DNA from: Priestia megaterium NBRC 15308 = ATCC 14581
GTDB lineage: Bacteria; Bacillota; Bacilli; Bacillales; Bacillaceae_H
Direction of reading: 5' to 3'
Assembly: GCF_000832985.1 (NCBI RefSeq)
Contig: NZ_CP009920.1
Span: 186,001 to 250,000 of the forward strand
Length of the DNA stretch: 64,000 nucleotides
Shown: positions 1 through 7,965 of the stretch, piece by piece
Layout of the letters: every line of letters begins with the position of its first letter
Position numbering within the stretch: the stretch's first letter is position 1
Program-made: the position numbers and the translations under genes
The notes under the pieces: model-generated
The model's input: the letters and a program-made list of their open reading frames with translations, nothing else
The model's database searches: none
Told to the model about the DNA's origin: nothing

Positions 1-67
1 CTAAAAAATATAACTTCTTTATTTTATCATATTCATAACGCATCGGCTTTTTTTATCTTAGAATGAC

Positions 68-97
68 ATGACGTCTCTTACCTAAAATTGGTATACT
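68..97 (+). promoter_or_regulatory. Probable sigma-A promoter of the first gene
   Basis: A TATACT -10 box at 92-97 has an ATGACG -35-like box at 68-73, with 18 bases between. The start codon at 132 follows a strong AAGGAGG ribosome binding site. The -35 match is imperfect. Confidence 0.45.
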
Positions 98-131
98 GAT
101 AGAGTACAAGAATCGCCAAGGAGGATGATGT

Positions 132-1520
132 ATGAAAAAAGTAAAAGCTGCCCTTCCACTCGCTGTTTCTTTAGCACTCGGACTTCAAGTACTCCCTATG
201 TCCACTTCACCTGTTCAAGCTGAAGCAGCGGCAAATGCTGCTCATCATTCAGCAAAAGTTGAAGTCAAACGAGCAAACGCATTTTTAACGAATGTCGCCA
301 ACGGCAAAACAAAAGAAGCTAAGCGCTACTTTTCCCGCAGCCTGCAGTCCAAAATGAGTGAAGACAACCTAAAAATATGGTGGTCAGCTCTAACGGCTCA
401 GTTTGGTTCTGTAAAAAAGATTGGTACATCTGTACAAGGTGAAGTCAATACCGTTCATCGAAATATAGAAATCCCAATTGAATTTGAACACGTATCAGCT
501 ACTTTAACCGTTCGATTTAGTCAAAATCGTCAAATTGATGATTGGCGAATCGTACCGGAGGAGCGCCAGTTTTCGTTTTCCACACCGTCTTATGACACCC
601 CTAAGAACTACAGTGAAAAACAGCTTTCAATCGGCAAAGCACCTTACGAACTTCCAGCAACGCTTACTCTTCCAACACGTTCAAAACATCAAAATGTACC
701 CGTTGTCATATTAGTTCACGGATCAGGACCTTCTGATCAAGATGAAACGTTTATGAGCTTAAAGCCGTTTCGAGATCTGGCTTCTGGACTGGCTTCTCGA
801 GGAATCGCCGTTTTACGCTACAACAAGCGTACATACGAACATACAGCTAAAATGTCCGGTGAAAGTAAAATAAACGTTGACGATGAAACAACGGATGATG
901 CCGTACTCGCAGTCAAAGCAATGGCGAAACAAAAAGGTATCGACAGCCGCAATATTTTTATACTGGGACACAGTCAAGGCGGCATGATGATGCCCAGAAT
1001 TTTAAAGCAAACGCAGGACAAAAGCGTGCGCGGCTCTATTTTACTTGCTGCACCGAGCCGCACACTTCCAGAGTTAATGCTTGAACAATTTGCCTATCTT
1101 GTATCGCTGAATCAGCTTCCAAAAGAGCAGCTTACTTTTTTTCAGCAGCAGTTTGCCATTTTACAAGACCCAAGCTTTTCGCCAGCTCAGCCGCCAAAAG
1201 AGTTCCTGCTTGGCACGCCTTATTTTTGGTATGACTTAGCTCACTGGCACCCTGCAGAAGTCGCAAAATCTCAGGACACGCCTCTGCTTTTTTTACAAGG
1301 AGCGCGTGATTATCAAGTAACGACGGAAGATTTTGAAGGCTGGAAACAAAGCTTATCTCAGCGTTCCAACACTTCTTTTAAGCTTTATCCAAAGCTCAAC
1401 CACTTTTTCACAGAAGGAACTGGTGAAAAAAGCACGCCCGATGAATATGCTGTTTCAGCCAACATTCCTTCTTATGTCATTGATGATATTGTGAAATGGG
1501 TTCGTGAAACGAAAAAGTAA
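132..1520 (+). CDS. Secreted alpha/beta hydrolase with N-terminal DUF3887-like domain
   Basis: A 462-residue exported hydrolase. Residues 1-30 form a Sec signal peptide with a probable cleavage after VQA. Residues 40-150 resemble the DUF3887 domain that often precedes hydrolases in Bacilli. The hydrolase fold follows: an HGSGP oxyanion-type motif near 196, nucleophile Ser281 in GHSQG, acid Asp393 in QGARDY, and His424 in KLNHF, so the catalytic triad is complete. The family acts on esters or acyl groups outside the membrane; the substrate cannot be read from sequence. It is monocistronic, ending at a bidirectional terminator. Confidence 0.85.
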   Translation: MKKVKAALPLAVSLALGLQVLPMSTSPVQAEAAANAAHHSAKVEVKRANAFLTNVANGKTKEAKRYFSRSLQSKMSEDNLKIWWSALTAQFGSVKKIGTSVQGEVNTVHRNIEIPIEFEHVSATLTVRFSQNRQIDDWRIVPEERQFSFSTPSYDTPKNYSEKQLSIGKAPYELPATLTLPTRSKHQNVPVVILVHGSGPSDQDETFMSLKPFRDLASGLASRGIAVLRYNKRTYEHTAKMSGESKINVDDETTDDAVLAVKAMAKQKGIDSRNIFILGHSQGGMMMPRILKQTQDKSVRGSILLAAPSRTLPELMLEQFAYLVSLNQLPKEQLTFFQQQFAILQDPSFSPAQPPKEFLLGTPYFWYDLAHWHPAEVAKSQDTPLLFLQGARDYQVTTEDFEGWKQSLSQRSNTSFKLYPKLNHFFTEGTGEKSTPDEYAVSANIPSYVIDDIVKWVRETKK

Positions 1521-1521
1521 A

Positions 1522-1556
1522 GAAAAAAGAGCGGCTGTTTCCGCTCTTTTTTCTTT
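1522..1556. terminator. Bidirectional rho-independent terminator
   Basis: An AGAGCGG/CCGCTCT stem is flanked by A and T runs on both sides. It separates the hydrolase from the convergent ferredoxin gene. Confidence 0.85.
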
Positions 1557-1884
1557 ACTTTTTATTTAAGATGATATGCGACTGATCGGAAGAAGCGGTG
1601 GATTTTCTTCCTTTTCCCCAGCCTACAGCTTCCCGGTAACTTCCGAGCAAGTGCTGATTTATTACATGCTGTTCATTTACTTCTACAGTTTGTTCAGCTA
1701 AAGGCGTCACATATAAAGCATCTACCGGACAGTACAGTTCACACATAAAGCAAGTTTGACAATCGGATTGACGAGCTATGGAAGGAGCACCTCCCATTCG
1801 AGAGCGGTCAAAGACATTTGTTGGACAAACGGATACACAAAGATTGCAGTTAATACATCGGTCTTCACTAAGAAGCTCGATCAT
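1555..1884 (-). CDS. Ferredoxin-type protein with two [4Fe-4S] clusters
   Basis: A 109-residue electron-transfer protein. It has two full cluster motifs of the CxxCxxCxxxCP type, one at residues 10-21 and one near 42-53, and a roughly 50-residue tail without cysteines. Its start codon overlaps the stop of the upstream flavoprotein gene (TAATG), so the two are translationally coupled. The pairing resembles AprB/AprA-like or fumarate-reductase-like flavoprotein-ferredoxin modules. I infer that it shuttles electrons for the flavoprotein; the redox partner and substrate are unknown. Its place under a leader shared with sulfur-scavenging genes suggests sulfur metabolism. Confidence 0.8.
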   Translation of the reverse strand: MIELLSEDRCINCNLCVSVCPTNVFDRSRMGGAPSIARQSDCQTCFMCELYCPVDALYVTPLAEQTVEVNEQHVINQHLLGSYREAVGWGKGRKSTASSDQSHIILNKK

Positions 1885-3482
1885 TAAATAACCCCCTTTA
1901 CGCGATCAGAAGATTTTGTACCTAAGGGTCTCGCCCAGACTTCCTGCACCCCTCCGCTTAGAATGCGGTAGTGTTGCTTGGAATCCATAAACGGAAAATC
2001 GTCACGCCGGTGCATTCCTCGCGTTTCTTTCCTTTCTAATGCACTTGTATACATCCATCGCGCCGTTGCCGTCATGGCCGCAAGCTCTCGACTTCTCACG
2101 ATGTTTCTTTCTTTATCATATACTCCATTCTTCAACTCATCCCACACGGCATTTAACTTCATAAGGGAATCTTGCAGTCTTACTTCTGAACGGAACCAGT
2201 TTCGATCATATGGAAAGACTTCGCGCTGAACCGATGCTATCATTTCCTTCGTATCTGCTGCGTCAGAAGAAGCTACTGACTTTGTGATTCCTGACGCTTC
2301 TGATACGCCTTTTGCATGTCGACTTGCGGCATTTTTTCCTTGCTTAACAGCAAATGCTGCCGCTGCTTTTCCTGACCAGCAGCCTGAAGAGATAGCCCAC
2401 GCTGCATTATGGCTTCCTCCTCCCGTAAATCCTCCGCAAATTAATTCGCGCGTTGCCGCATCTCCGGCTGCATATAAACCTGGAATGTCGGTTCTACACG
2501 TTTCATCTGTAATGTGAATACCTCCTGTTCCTCTAACAGTTCCTTCAAAACGCAGGGTGATTGGAAACATTTGAGTAAAGGGATTTATATGAAGACGATC
2601 AAATGATAAAAAGAAATTTGGCTGTGATAAGCGCATGGCTTTTTGAATGCTTTCATCCGCTTTGTCCAGCCTTGCATAAACGGGCTGGGTCATTAACGTT
2701 CTGGCAATGATGGAACGTCCTTTATGAGAACCGGCTCCTTCAATCACTGTACCGTCTTCATAATAAAATGTAGCCCATTTATAAAATGCAGATTTTGTGA
2801 TTGGAGAAAAAGCTGGCGAAATTGAATAAGCATTTGAAAACTCCATACCTGAAAGGGCCGCACCTGCTTCTGTAGCTAATAAGTAACCGTCTCCTGTTAA
2901 AACATTTGTACCGAGTGCTCCGCTCAGAAATGCACACCCTCCCGTTGCAATCACAACTGCAGCAGCCTCTACTCTCCATGTTTCTTGCGTTTGATTATTG
3001 ATTCCGCACGCACCTGCCACACCGTGTTCATCTGCAAGAAGCTCCAGTGCGGGGCTGTGGTCCAAAATCTGAACGTCTGCTTTTTGAAGCTGACGCCGCA
3101 TTAATCTCATATATTCAGGACCTTGAAGAGTCGTTCGCTGAGAAATCCCTTTTTCATCTACTGGAAACGGATAGCCAAAATGCGCTAACTCATTTACTTG
3201 TTCAAACGTACAATCAAGCACTCGCTTCATCCAGCTTCTTTCGGCTAAATATCCTCCCAGCTCTTCCCTGCTTTTCATCGCGGTCATCTGTTCATCAGAA
3301 GTGGGCTTTACATACCAAACTCCTGTACCAGAAGGCGCAGTTGCTCCGCTCGTTCCGCAATATCCTTTATCAACAAGTGCAGCTTTTGCACCTTCTTTAA
3401 CTGCTTGCAGAGCTGCCCATGCACCAGCAGGGCCTCCTCCAATAATTAATACATCTGTATGAAAATGAAAGTCGGCAGTCAT
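1884..3482 (-). CDS. FAD-dependent oxidoreductase, fumarate reductase/AprA-like flavoprotein
   Basis: A 532-residue flavoprotein of the succinate dehydrogenase/fumarate reductase/APS reductase alpha superfamily. The N-terminal dinucleotide motif IIGGGPAGAWAA is at residues 12-23. A GGCAFLSG segment and a late GLYAAGDAATRE FAD-contact motif are present, and the C-terminal helical domain is intact. It forms a two-gene operon with the overlapping ferredoxin gene. The transcript carries the tandem-hairpin leader near 3630-3690. APS reduction, sulfonate oxidation or another sulfur-compound redox step are all possible; the sequence does not decide between them. There is no signal peptide, so it acts in the cytoplasm. 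Confidence 0.75.
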   Translation of the reverse strand: MTADFHFHTDVLIIGGGPAGAWAALQAVKEGAKAALVDKGYCGTSGATAPSGTGVWYVKPTSDEQMTAMKSREELGGYLAERSWMKRVLDCTFEQVNELAHFGYPFPVDEKGISQRTTLQGPEYMRLMRRQLQKADVQILDHSPALELLADEHGVAGACGINNQTQETWRVEAAAVVIATGGCAFLSGALGTNVLTGDGYLLATEAGAALSGMEFSNAYSISPAFSPITKSAFYKWATFYYEDGTVIEGAGSHKGRSIIARTLMTQPVYARLDKADESIQKAMRLSQPNFFLSFDRLHINPFTQMFPITLRFEGTVRGTGGIHITDETCRTDIPGLYAAGDAATRELICGGFTGGGSHNAAWAISSGCWSGKAAAAFAVKQGKNAASRHAKGVSEASGITKSVASSDAADTKEMIASVQREVFPYDRNWFRSEVRLQDSLMKLNAVWDELKNGVYDKERNIVRSRELAAMTATARWMYTSALERKETRGMHRRDDFPFMDSKQHYRILSGGVQEVWARPLGTKSSDRVKGVI

Positions 3483-3629
3483 ATACGGATCCTCCTCTTA
3501 AAATGTTTACGCTCTCAAAACCTTATTAAGAAAAAAACTTACTTACTGTCCATTCGACTATTTTACTCATCGCTAAATTTATACCAACTATTCCGTTCCA
3601 GAATCCAATTCTTCCATAGCAGCCGCTCA

Positions 3630-3690
3630 ATAAAAAAGGAGACCAGTCCATTTGTTTCACCACAATGGTCTGGCCTCCAGTTGCCTAGTA
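3630..3690 (-). promoter_or_regulatory. Tandem-hairpin leader, copy D (flavoprotein/ferredoxin operon)
   Basis: Read on the minus strand, a 4-bp hairpin CTAG-GCAA-CTGG (688-677 of kb 3) is followed directly by a long terminator stem. The stem pairs 678-664 with 638-652 with two mismatches and is followed by six T. It contains the 12-base core AGGCAACTGGAG shared with three other leaders in this window. Here the 3' arm of the small hairpin and the 5' arm of the terminator share bases, so the two helices may compete. Confidence 0.65.
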
Positions 3691-3746
3691 GGCGCGTTTT
3701 TTCGTACAGCGTCAGCAATACCTAGTAATTCACTTTGTTTAATTAT

Positions 3747-3775
3747 ATATTAAAAGTTTATGCTAGGATTGTCAA
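3747..3775 (-). promoter_or_regulatory. Promoter of the flavoprotein/ferredoxin operon
   Basis: On the minus strand, TTGACA (775-770) lies 17 bases before TAATAT (752-747). The transcript would start about 50 bases before the leader hairpins. Confidence 0.6.
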
Positions 3776-3821
3776 TGATTATGTTATTCTTAGAATTTAT
3801 TTCGATTGTTCGTATCTCGTA

Positions 3822-3851
3822 TTGACAACTCTATGAATTTTTTGGTAAATT
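3822..3851 (+). promoter_or_regulatory. Promoter of the MFS transporter gene
   Basis: TTGACA at 3822-3827 and TAAATT at 3846-3851 are 18 bases apart. A TATAGGAATT segment lies just downstream at 3866-3875. A GGAAT core also appears at the promoters of leaders B and C, and is compatible with a CymR-type sulfur regulator site. That last point is only an inference. Confidence 0.55.
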
Positions 3852-3882
3852 AATCTCACTAAACGTATAGGAATTAAAAAAA

Positions 3883-3936
3883 CCGACCAGACAACTGGAG
3901 GCTCTTATTCTTTTAAAAAGAATGAGAGCCTTTTTG
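3883..3936 (+). promoter_or_regulatory. Tandem-hairpin leader, copy A (MFS transporter)
   Basis: A small hairpin CCAG-ACAA-CTGG (3887-3898) abuts an 11-bp terminator stem (3900-3910 paired with 3920-3930) followed by five T. The core AGACAACTGGAG is at 3889-3900. The terminator lies between promoter and gene, so it must be regulated for the gene to be expressed. No SAM-I riboswitch core or T-box sequence is present in the short leader. Confidence 0.7.
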
Positions 3937-3974
3937 TTTCCTGAATTATATGTAATACGATAAGGAGGTCAAGT

Positions 3975-5405
3975 ATGGCAAGTGCTCAACCACACGTAAT
4001 TCAATCGCGTCAAGACATTATCAACTTTGTTAATTCAAATCCAGTTACCTCTAAAAGCTGGAAAATCATTTTAGTAGCGTTAGGCGGCATTTTTGTCGAT
4101 GCCTATGACTTTACCAGTCTTGGAATTGGAGCTGATCAGTTAAAAGAACAGTTTAACCTTTCTCCTGCCGGTCTTGGAAGTCTTACAGCTATTATGGCCC
4201 TTGGCGCTTTGTTAGGAGCCACTGTAGGAGGATACTACACGGACAAATTCGGCCGCAACAAAATGTTTTTAATTGATTTATTTTTTATGGTCTTCTCCGC
4301 TCTTGGCGCTGCTTTAGCAACTGATTTAGTTTGGTTGTTTATCTTTCGGTTTTTAATGGGCGTAGGCGTAGGGCTAGATGTTCCGGTAGCGCTCAGCTTT
4401 ATTGCAGAGTTCAGCAATTTAAAGAAAAAAGGTCAATACGTGAACTTGTGGTGTCCCCTGTGGTATGTGGCTGCAACTGTTACTGGACTTGTTGTTCTCC
4501 CTTTTTATCTGCTTGGGCAGCATGAAGATATTTGGCGCTGGTCGGTAGGATTTGGAGCTGTTGCTGCACTAATCGTGCTAATTTTGCGCTACCGCTACAT
4601 GGATGAAAGTCCGATGTGGGCCGCTCATCACCTTCCGCTTAAAGAAGCGGTCAAAGTGTTAGAGAAAACCTATGACATACAAGTCACAGTGGCTAAAAAT
4701 GCAAAAGAAGAACCATTATCTCGTTCAAAAAAACTGTCTTACAAAGCTATTTTCCAAGGGAAGTATCGGGCTCGGACATTTCTAGCTTCCATCATTACGG
4801 CTACTCAAAGTATGCAGTACTTTGCCGTTGGCTTCTATATCCCAACCATTTCTACGCTTATTTTTGGCAAAGGAATGATTTATGCAATTATCGGTACTCT
4901 TTTCTTTAATTTATTTGGGATTATTGGCGGCTTTACACAATCACGGCTAACTGAGCAAGTCGGTATAAGAAAGCTTGCCATTACAGGCTATACCATTTGT
5001 TCTTTAAGCTTAGTCCTGATGGGGCTCACAGGCGATACACATTTTATTGCGCTGCCAATTTTATTTATTGCTTTATTTATTTTCGGTCAATCTTTTGGAC
5101 CCGGAGCGCAAGGGATGACGATGGCTACTCTTTCTTACCCGACTGAACTGCGAGGGCTAGGCTCTGGATGGGGGCAAGGAACAACGCGTATTGGCAGTAT
5201 TTTAGGTTTTTACTTATTTCCGGTTGTCCTTTCAATTGGCGGGATCTATACGACGTTTCTGGTTCTTACAATCGTTCCCGTTATTGGGCTGATCGCGACG
5301 ATTCTTATTAAGTGGGAGCCTATTGGCACAGATGTCGAAAAAGAAGAAGAGCAAGAATTTGAAAGCGATAAAAGCTTTAGTAAAAAAAGTGAGGTCTATC
5401 ACTAG
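3975..5405 (+). CDS. MFS transporter (sugar/organic acid porter type)
   Basis: A 476-residue integral membrane transporter with about 12 membrane segments. The first inner loop carries the major-facilitator signature GYYTDKFGRNK near residue 85, and an RYRYMDESP segment closes the first half. The central cytoplasmic loop spans roughly residues 210-265 and the tail is acidic. The gene follows leader A, and a strong AAGGAGG site precedes its start. It is divergent from the flavoprotein operon, with both under related leaders, so the two probably respond to the same signal. I infer import of an organosulfur or related organic anion; no substrate can be assigned. Confidence 0.8.
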   Translation: MASAQPHVIQSRQDIINFVNSNPVTSKSWKIILVALGGIFVDAYDFTSLGIGADQLKEQFNLSPAGLGSLTAIMALGALLGATVGGYYTDKFGRNKMFLIDLFFMVFSALGAALATDLVWLFIFRFLMGVGVGLDVPVALSFIAEFSNLKKKGQYVNLWCPLWYVAATVTGLVVLPFYLLGQHEDIWRWSVGFGAVAALIVLILRYRYMDESPMWAAHHLPLKEAVKVLEKTYDIQVTVAKNAKEEPLSRSKKLSYKAIFQGKYRARTFLASIITATQSMQYFAVGFYIPTISTLIFGKGMIYAIIGTLFFNLFGIIGGFTQSRLTEQVGIRKLAITGYTICSLSLVLMGLTGDTHFIALPILFIALFIFGQSFGPGAQGMTMATLSYPTELRGLGSGWGQGTTRIGSILGFYLFPVVLSIGGIYTTFLVLTIVPVIGLIATILIKWEPIGTDVEKEEEQEFESDKSFSKKSEVYH

Positions 5406-5428
5406 CTATAATCCTAGTAAAAACGGAA

Positions 5429-5467
5429 AACACCTTCAAGTGCAGTGTGCTTGAAGGTGTTTTTTGT
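5429..5467 (+). terminator. Rho-independent terminator after the MFS gene
   Basis: A 12-bp stem (5429-5440 with 5450-5461) is followed by six T. Confidence 0.85.
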
Positions 5468-5499
5468 TAAAGGTCGATAAAATACATACTCGTAAAAGG

Positions 5500-6042
5500 C
5501 TATGCAAAGCGCCCCATCACTACCGTGTTATAGTACTTGCCGTCAGACAGCACCTTATCATTTTTTAATACTCCTTCTATTTCAAACCCGAACTTTGTAT
5601 ATAAATCAATCGCTTTTTTATTGGTCTCTAACACATTTAACGTCATTTTCTTCATGTCCGCGCTATCTGCCCACAGTATGGACTGCTGTAAAAGCTCTTT
5701 GCCAATTCCGTATCCCCAATGTTCTTTTGCGATGCACACGCCAAACTCTACTTTATGAGAAAATCGTTTCAATTCGTTGCCTTGGCACCTTGAAAATCCG
5801 ACGATTTCATTATGTACGCTTGCTACTAAAAATAAGTTTCGTTTACTTTCTGTGTCACGTTGAATAAGTTTTTTAAAATCGGATTCTTCCATACATCCTT
5901 CCCCTGGTTCACGATCTAAGTTTTCCGTTTCTCCGTCTAGCTGAACTCTAAGGTGAGACAGTTCGTGTGCATCGCTGGTGTCAGCTGAACGAATGATGTA
6001 CTGAAGTCCTTTTACATTATAGATTTGCTGGTTGATGACCAT
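5500..6042 (-). CDS. GNAT-family N-acetyltransferase
   Basis: A cytoplasmic acetyltransferase of about 180 residues. It shows the GNAT acetyl-CoA loop EHWGYGIGKELL (Q/RxxGxG/A type) and a C-terminal NKKAIDLYTKFGFEIEG motif typical of the fold. I chose the ATG at 6042 because TTGGAGGAATACG sits just before it; an in-frame upstream ATG at 6066 lacks such a site. The acceptor is unknown. It lies between sulfur-related transcripts but has no shared leader, so membership of that regulon is not supported. Confidence 0.75.
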   Translation of the reverse strand: MVINQQIYNVKGLQYIIRSADTSDAHELSHLRVQLDGETENLDREPGEGCMEESDFKKLIQRDTESKRNLFLVASVHNEIVGFSRCQGNELKRFSHKVEFGVCIAKEHWGYGIGKELLQQSILWADSADMKKMTLNVLETNKKAIDLYTKFGFEIEGVLKNDKVLSDGKYYNTVVMGRFA

Positions 6043-6134
6043 CGTATTCCTCCAAGCGTCTTTCATAAATCTATCAATTGAATTTAATTTCCTTTAATAT
6101 AAATATTATACATAAAGAAAGAGAGCTGAACGAG

Positions 6135-6599
6135 TTGCTTTGGTTACTGCTTTTAATTCTATACGGCATTTACAAGTTCTATAAATCAAGAAGATCTCTA
6201 ACGAAGTTTGACCATTTTTATGAGAAAGCGTTTGAGCTAGAAGAAAAAAAGCGATATGAAGATGCTCTTGATATACGCAATCAAGGGATCGAACTCCATA
6301 CCCTTACCGATTTAGAACGAGCTGATTTACATTTAGCAAATGGGCGTATGCTTTTAAAACTAAAGCAATACGAAGAAGCAACAAAACACTACGATGCCTC
6401 ATTTAAGCTAGCAAAATATGAAAAATTCCCTTACTCAGAAGGATTTGACGAAGTCATTGAAGCTTACTTGTATGCAGGGCGTAAAGAAGATGCGCTGATA
6501 ATAACCAACGACATGTTAAAACGGCAAAGCTATGATCAAAAATTTAAAAAGCTAGAGCCTTTAAAAGAAAAGCTTCTTTCATATGAAGATTCATGGTAA
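6135..6599 (+). CDS. TPR-like protein with N-terminal membrane segment
   Basis: A small protein, about 154 residues from the TTG at 6135, which follows an AAAGAGAG site. A hydrophobic stretch LLWLLLLILYGIYKF at the N-terminus would anchor it, with a cytoplasmic helical region of two or three TPR-like units (near ALDIRNQGIELH and EEATKHYDASFKLA). TPR domains mediate protein-protein contacts; no partner is visible. An in-frame start further upstream (6078, TTG) is possible but has no ribosome binding site. Confidence 0.6.
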   Translation: MLWLLLLILYGIYKFYKSRRSLTKFDHFYEKAFELEEKKRYEDALDIRNQGIELHTLTDLERADLHLANGRMLLKLKQYEEATKHYDASFKLAKYEKFPYSEGFDEVIEAYLYAGRKEDALIITNDMLKRQSYDQKFKKLEPLKEKLLSYEDSW

Positions 6600-6647
6600 A
6601 ATTAAACAATTGAAAGCGTATTATTAAGAGCGACTGAGGTGAACGTA

Positions 6648-6734
6648 ATGGTCATAACCGTCATTGTAGGAGTGCTGGGTTTAATTGGTTTAATTGCAGC
6701 AGGTTTTGCGACGAATTATAAAGATACGAAGTAA
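6648..6734 (+). CDS. 28-residue single-pass membrane peptide
   Basis: A short ORF starts at ATG 6648 behind GAGGTGAACGTA and ends at TAA 6732-6734. It encodes about 20 hydrophobic residues (VITVIVGVLGLIGLIAAGFA) and a short polar tail ending NYKDTK. A strong terminator follows at once. Good translation signals and the membrane-peptide composition support a real gene. I do not recognise the family. Confidence 0.5.
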   Translation: MVITVIVGVLGLIGLIAAGFATNYKDTK

Positions 6735-6740
6735 GGATAC

Positions 6741-6781
6741 ATAAAAAAGAACAAGAACCAAATAGGTTCTTGTTCTTTTTT
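6741..6781. terminator. Bidirectional terminator
   Basis: A 14-bp inverted repeat (AAGAACAAGAACC and its complement) with A/T flanks separates the small peptide gene from the convergent M20 gene. Confidence 0.85.
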
Positions 6782-7965
6782 TAACGAGCCAACAGCTTTT
6801 CTGTTATGCGCAAAAACATCTTTACGCCAATTTCAAGCGAGTCTTCATCTACCGTAAACTTCGGATGATGATGAGGGTATACGATGCCTTCTTCTTCATT
6901 TCGTGCTCCAATGTTAAAAAACGCCCCTTCCGTTTCCTGCAGGTAAGCTGAAAAATCTTCTCCTCCCATTTTAGGAGACAGCGTTTTAACCCGTTCTTTT
7001 CCATATTCTTCGATAGCTGTTTCTTCAATTAAACGCGTAATTTCTTTAGAGTTAATGACAGGATGATAGCCTTTTTCATATGTGAAGGTGTACTCTGCAC
7101 CGTAGGCTTCTGTTAGTCCTTTGACGATACGGTCAATTTGTGCCGGAACTTTTTCTCGCAGAGCCGCGTCAAAGCTGCGAACGGTTCCGTTCAGCTCCAC
7201 TTTATCAGGAAGTACGTTGTGCGTAGTTCCACCGTGGAATTGTGTAACCGATACGACTAATTTATCGATTGGATTCGTCGTTCTTGAAACAATCGTTTGA
7301 AGGTTTGTCACAATTTGCGCTCCTACAACGATAGCATCAACTGCTTCATGAGGCGCTGCGGCGTGTCCTCCTTTTCCTTTAATCGATATGTTAAACGTGT
7401 CAGGCGAAGCCATCATAGGACCTGCAAGCACGCCGATTTCTCCGACGGGAAGACCAGAATTCAAATGCGTACCAATTACGTAATCCACCCCTTCCACCAC
7501 GCCTTCTTTCACAAGCTCCTGCGCTCCTCCCGGCAGCAGCTCTTCTGCGTGTTGAAAAATCAAGCGAATTTCTCCTTTAAATTCATTTCCTAACTGAGAA
7601 AGAACAGAAGCTACTCCTAATAAAATAGCCGTGTGACCGTCATGTCCGCATGCATGCATCACGCCTTTATGAACAGAAGCAAATGCAAACGTGTTTTCTT
7701 CTTCAATCGGCAGCGCGTCCATATCCGCTCGAATCGCAACTACTTTCCCCTGCTCTTTTCCTATTAATCTAGCCACCACGCTTGTTGGTGTAGGACGCGT
7801 AATGATAAAGCTTCCAAACGAACGAAGCGTATCTTCAACGTACTGAGCCGTTCGATGCTCTTGAAACGATAATTCAGGATAGCGATGAAAATGTCTTCTC
7901 CACTCAATTACCTGCTTCTTTAAGCTTTCTGTGACGCTGTATTCACTGATTGATTTGACTGTCAT
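6781..7965 (-). CDS. M20-family amidohydrolase/N-deacylase
   Basis: A metal-dependent aminoacylase/deacetylase of about 394 residues. The M20D metal ligand motifs are visible: HACGHDGHTAILLG near residue 105, a QHAEELLPGGA motif with the catalytic Glu pair, and GTHLNSGLPVG. It ends at the window's convergent terminator. The ATG at 7965 follows GGGGGAG; its first 23 bases overlap the end of the monooxygenase gene, so the two are coupled. B. subtilis pairs YtnL or YxeP deacetylases with flavin monooxygenases in salvage of S-modified cysteines. I infer the same job here: removing an acyl group from N-acyl-cysteine or methionine-type intermediates. Confidence 0.8.
   Translation of the reverse strand: MTVKSISEYSVTESLKKQVIEWRRHFHRYPELSFQEHRTAQYVEDTLRSFGSFIITRPTPTSVVARLIGKEQGKVVAIRADMDALPIEEENTFAFASVHKGVMHACGHDGHTAILLGVASVLSQLGNEFKGEIRLIFQHAEELLPGGAQELVKEGVVEGVDYVIGTHLNSGLPVGEIGVLAGPMMASPDTFNISIKGKGGHAAAPHEAVDAIVVGAQIVTNLQTIVSRTTNPIDKLVVSVTQFHGGTTHNVLPDKVELNGTVRSFDAALREKVPAQIDRIVKGLTEAYGAEYTFTYEKGYHPVINSKEITRLIEETAIEEYGKERVKTLSPKMGGEDFSAYLQETEGAFFNIGARNEEEGIVYPHHHPKFTVDEDSLEIGVKMFLRITEKLLAR

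Noticed and set aside
3483-3974. SAM-I riboswitch or T-box before the sulfur genes
   Set aside because: The leaders are short, with no SAM-I core and no T-box antiterminator sequence on either strand.
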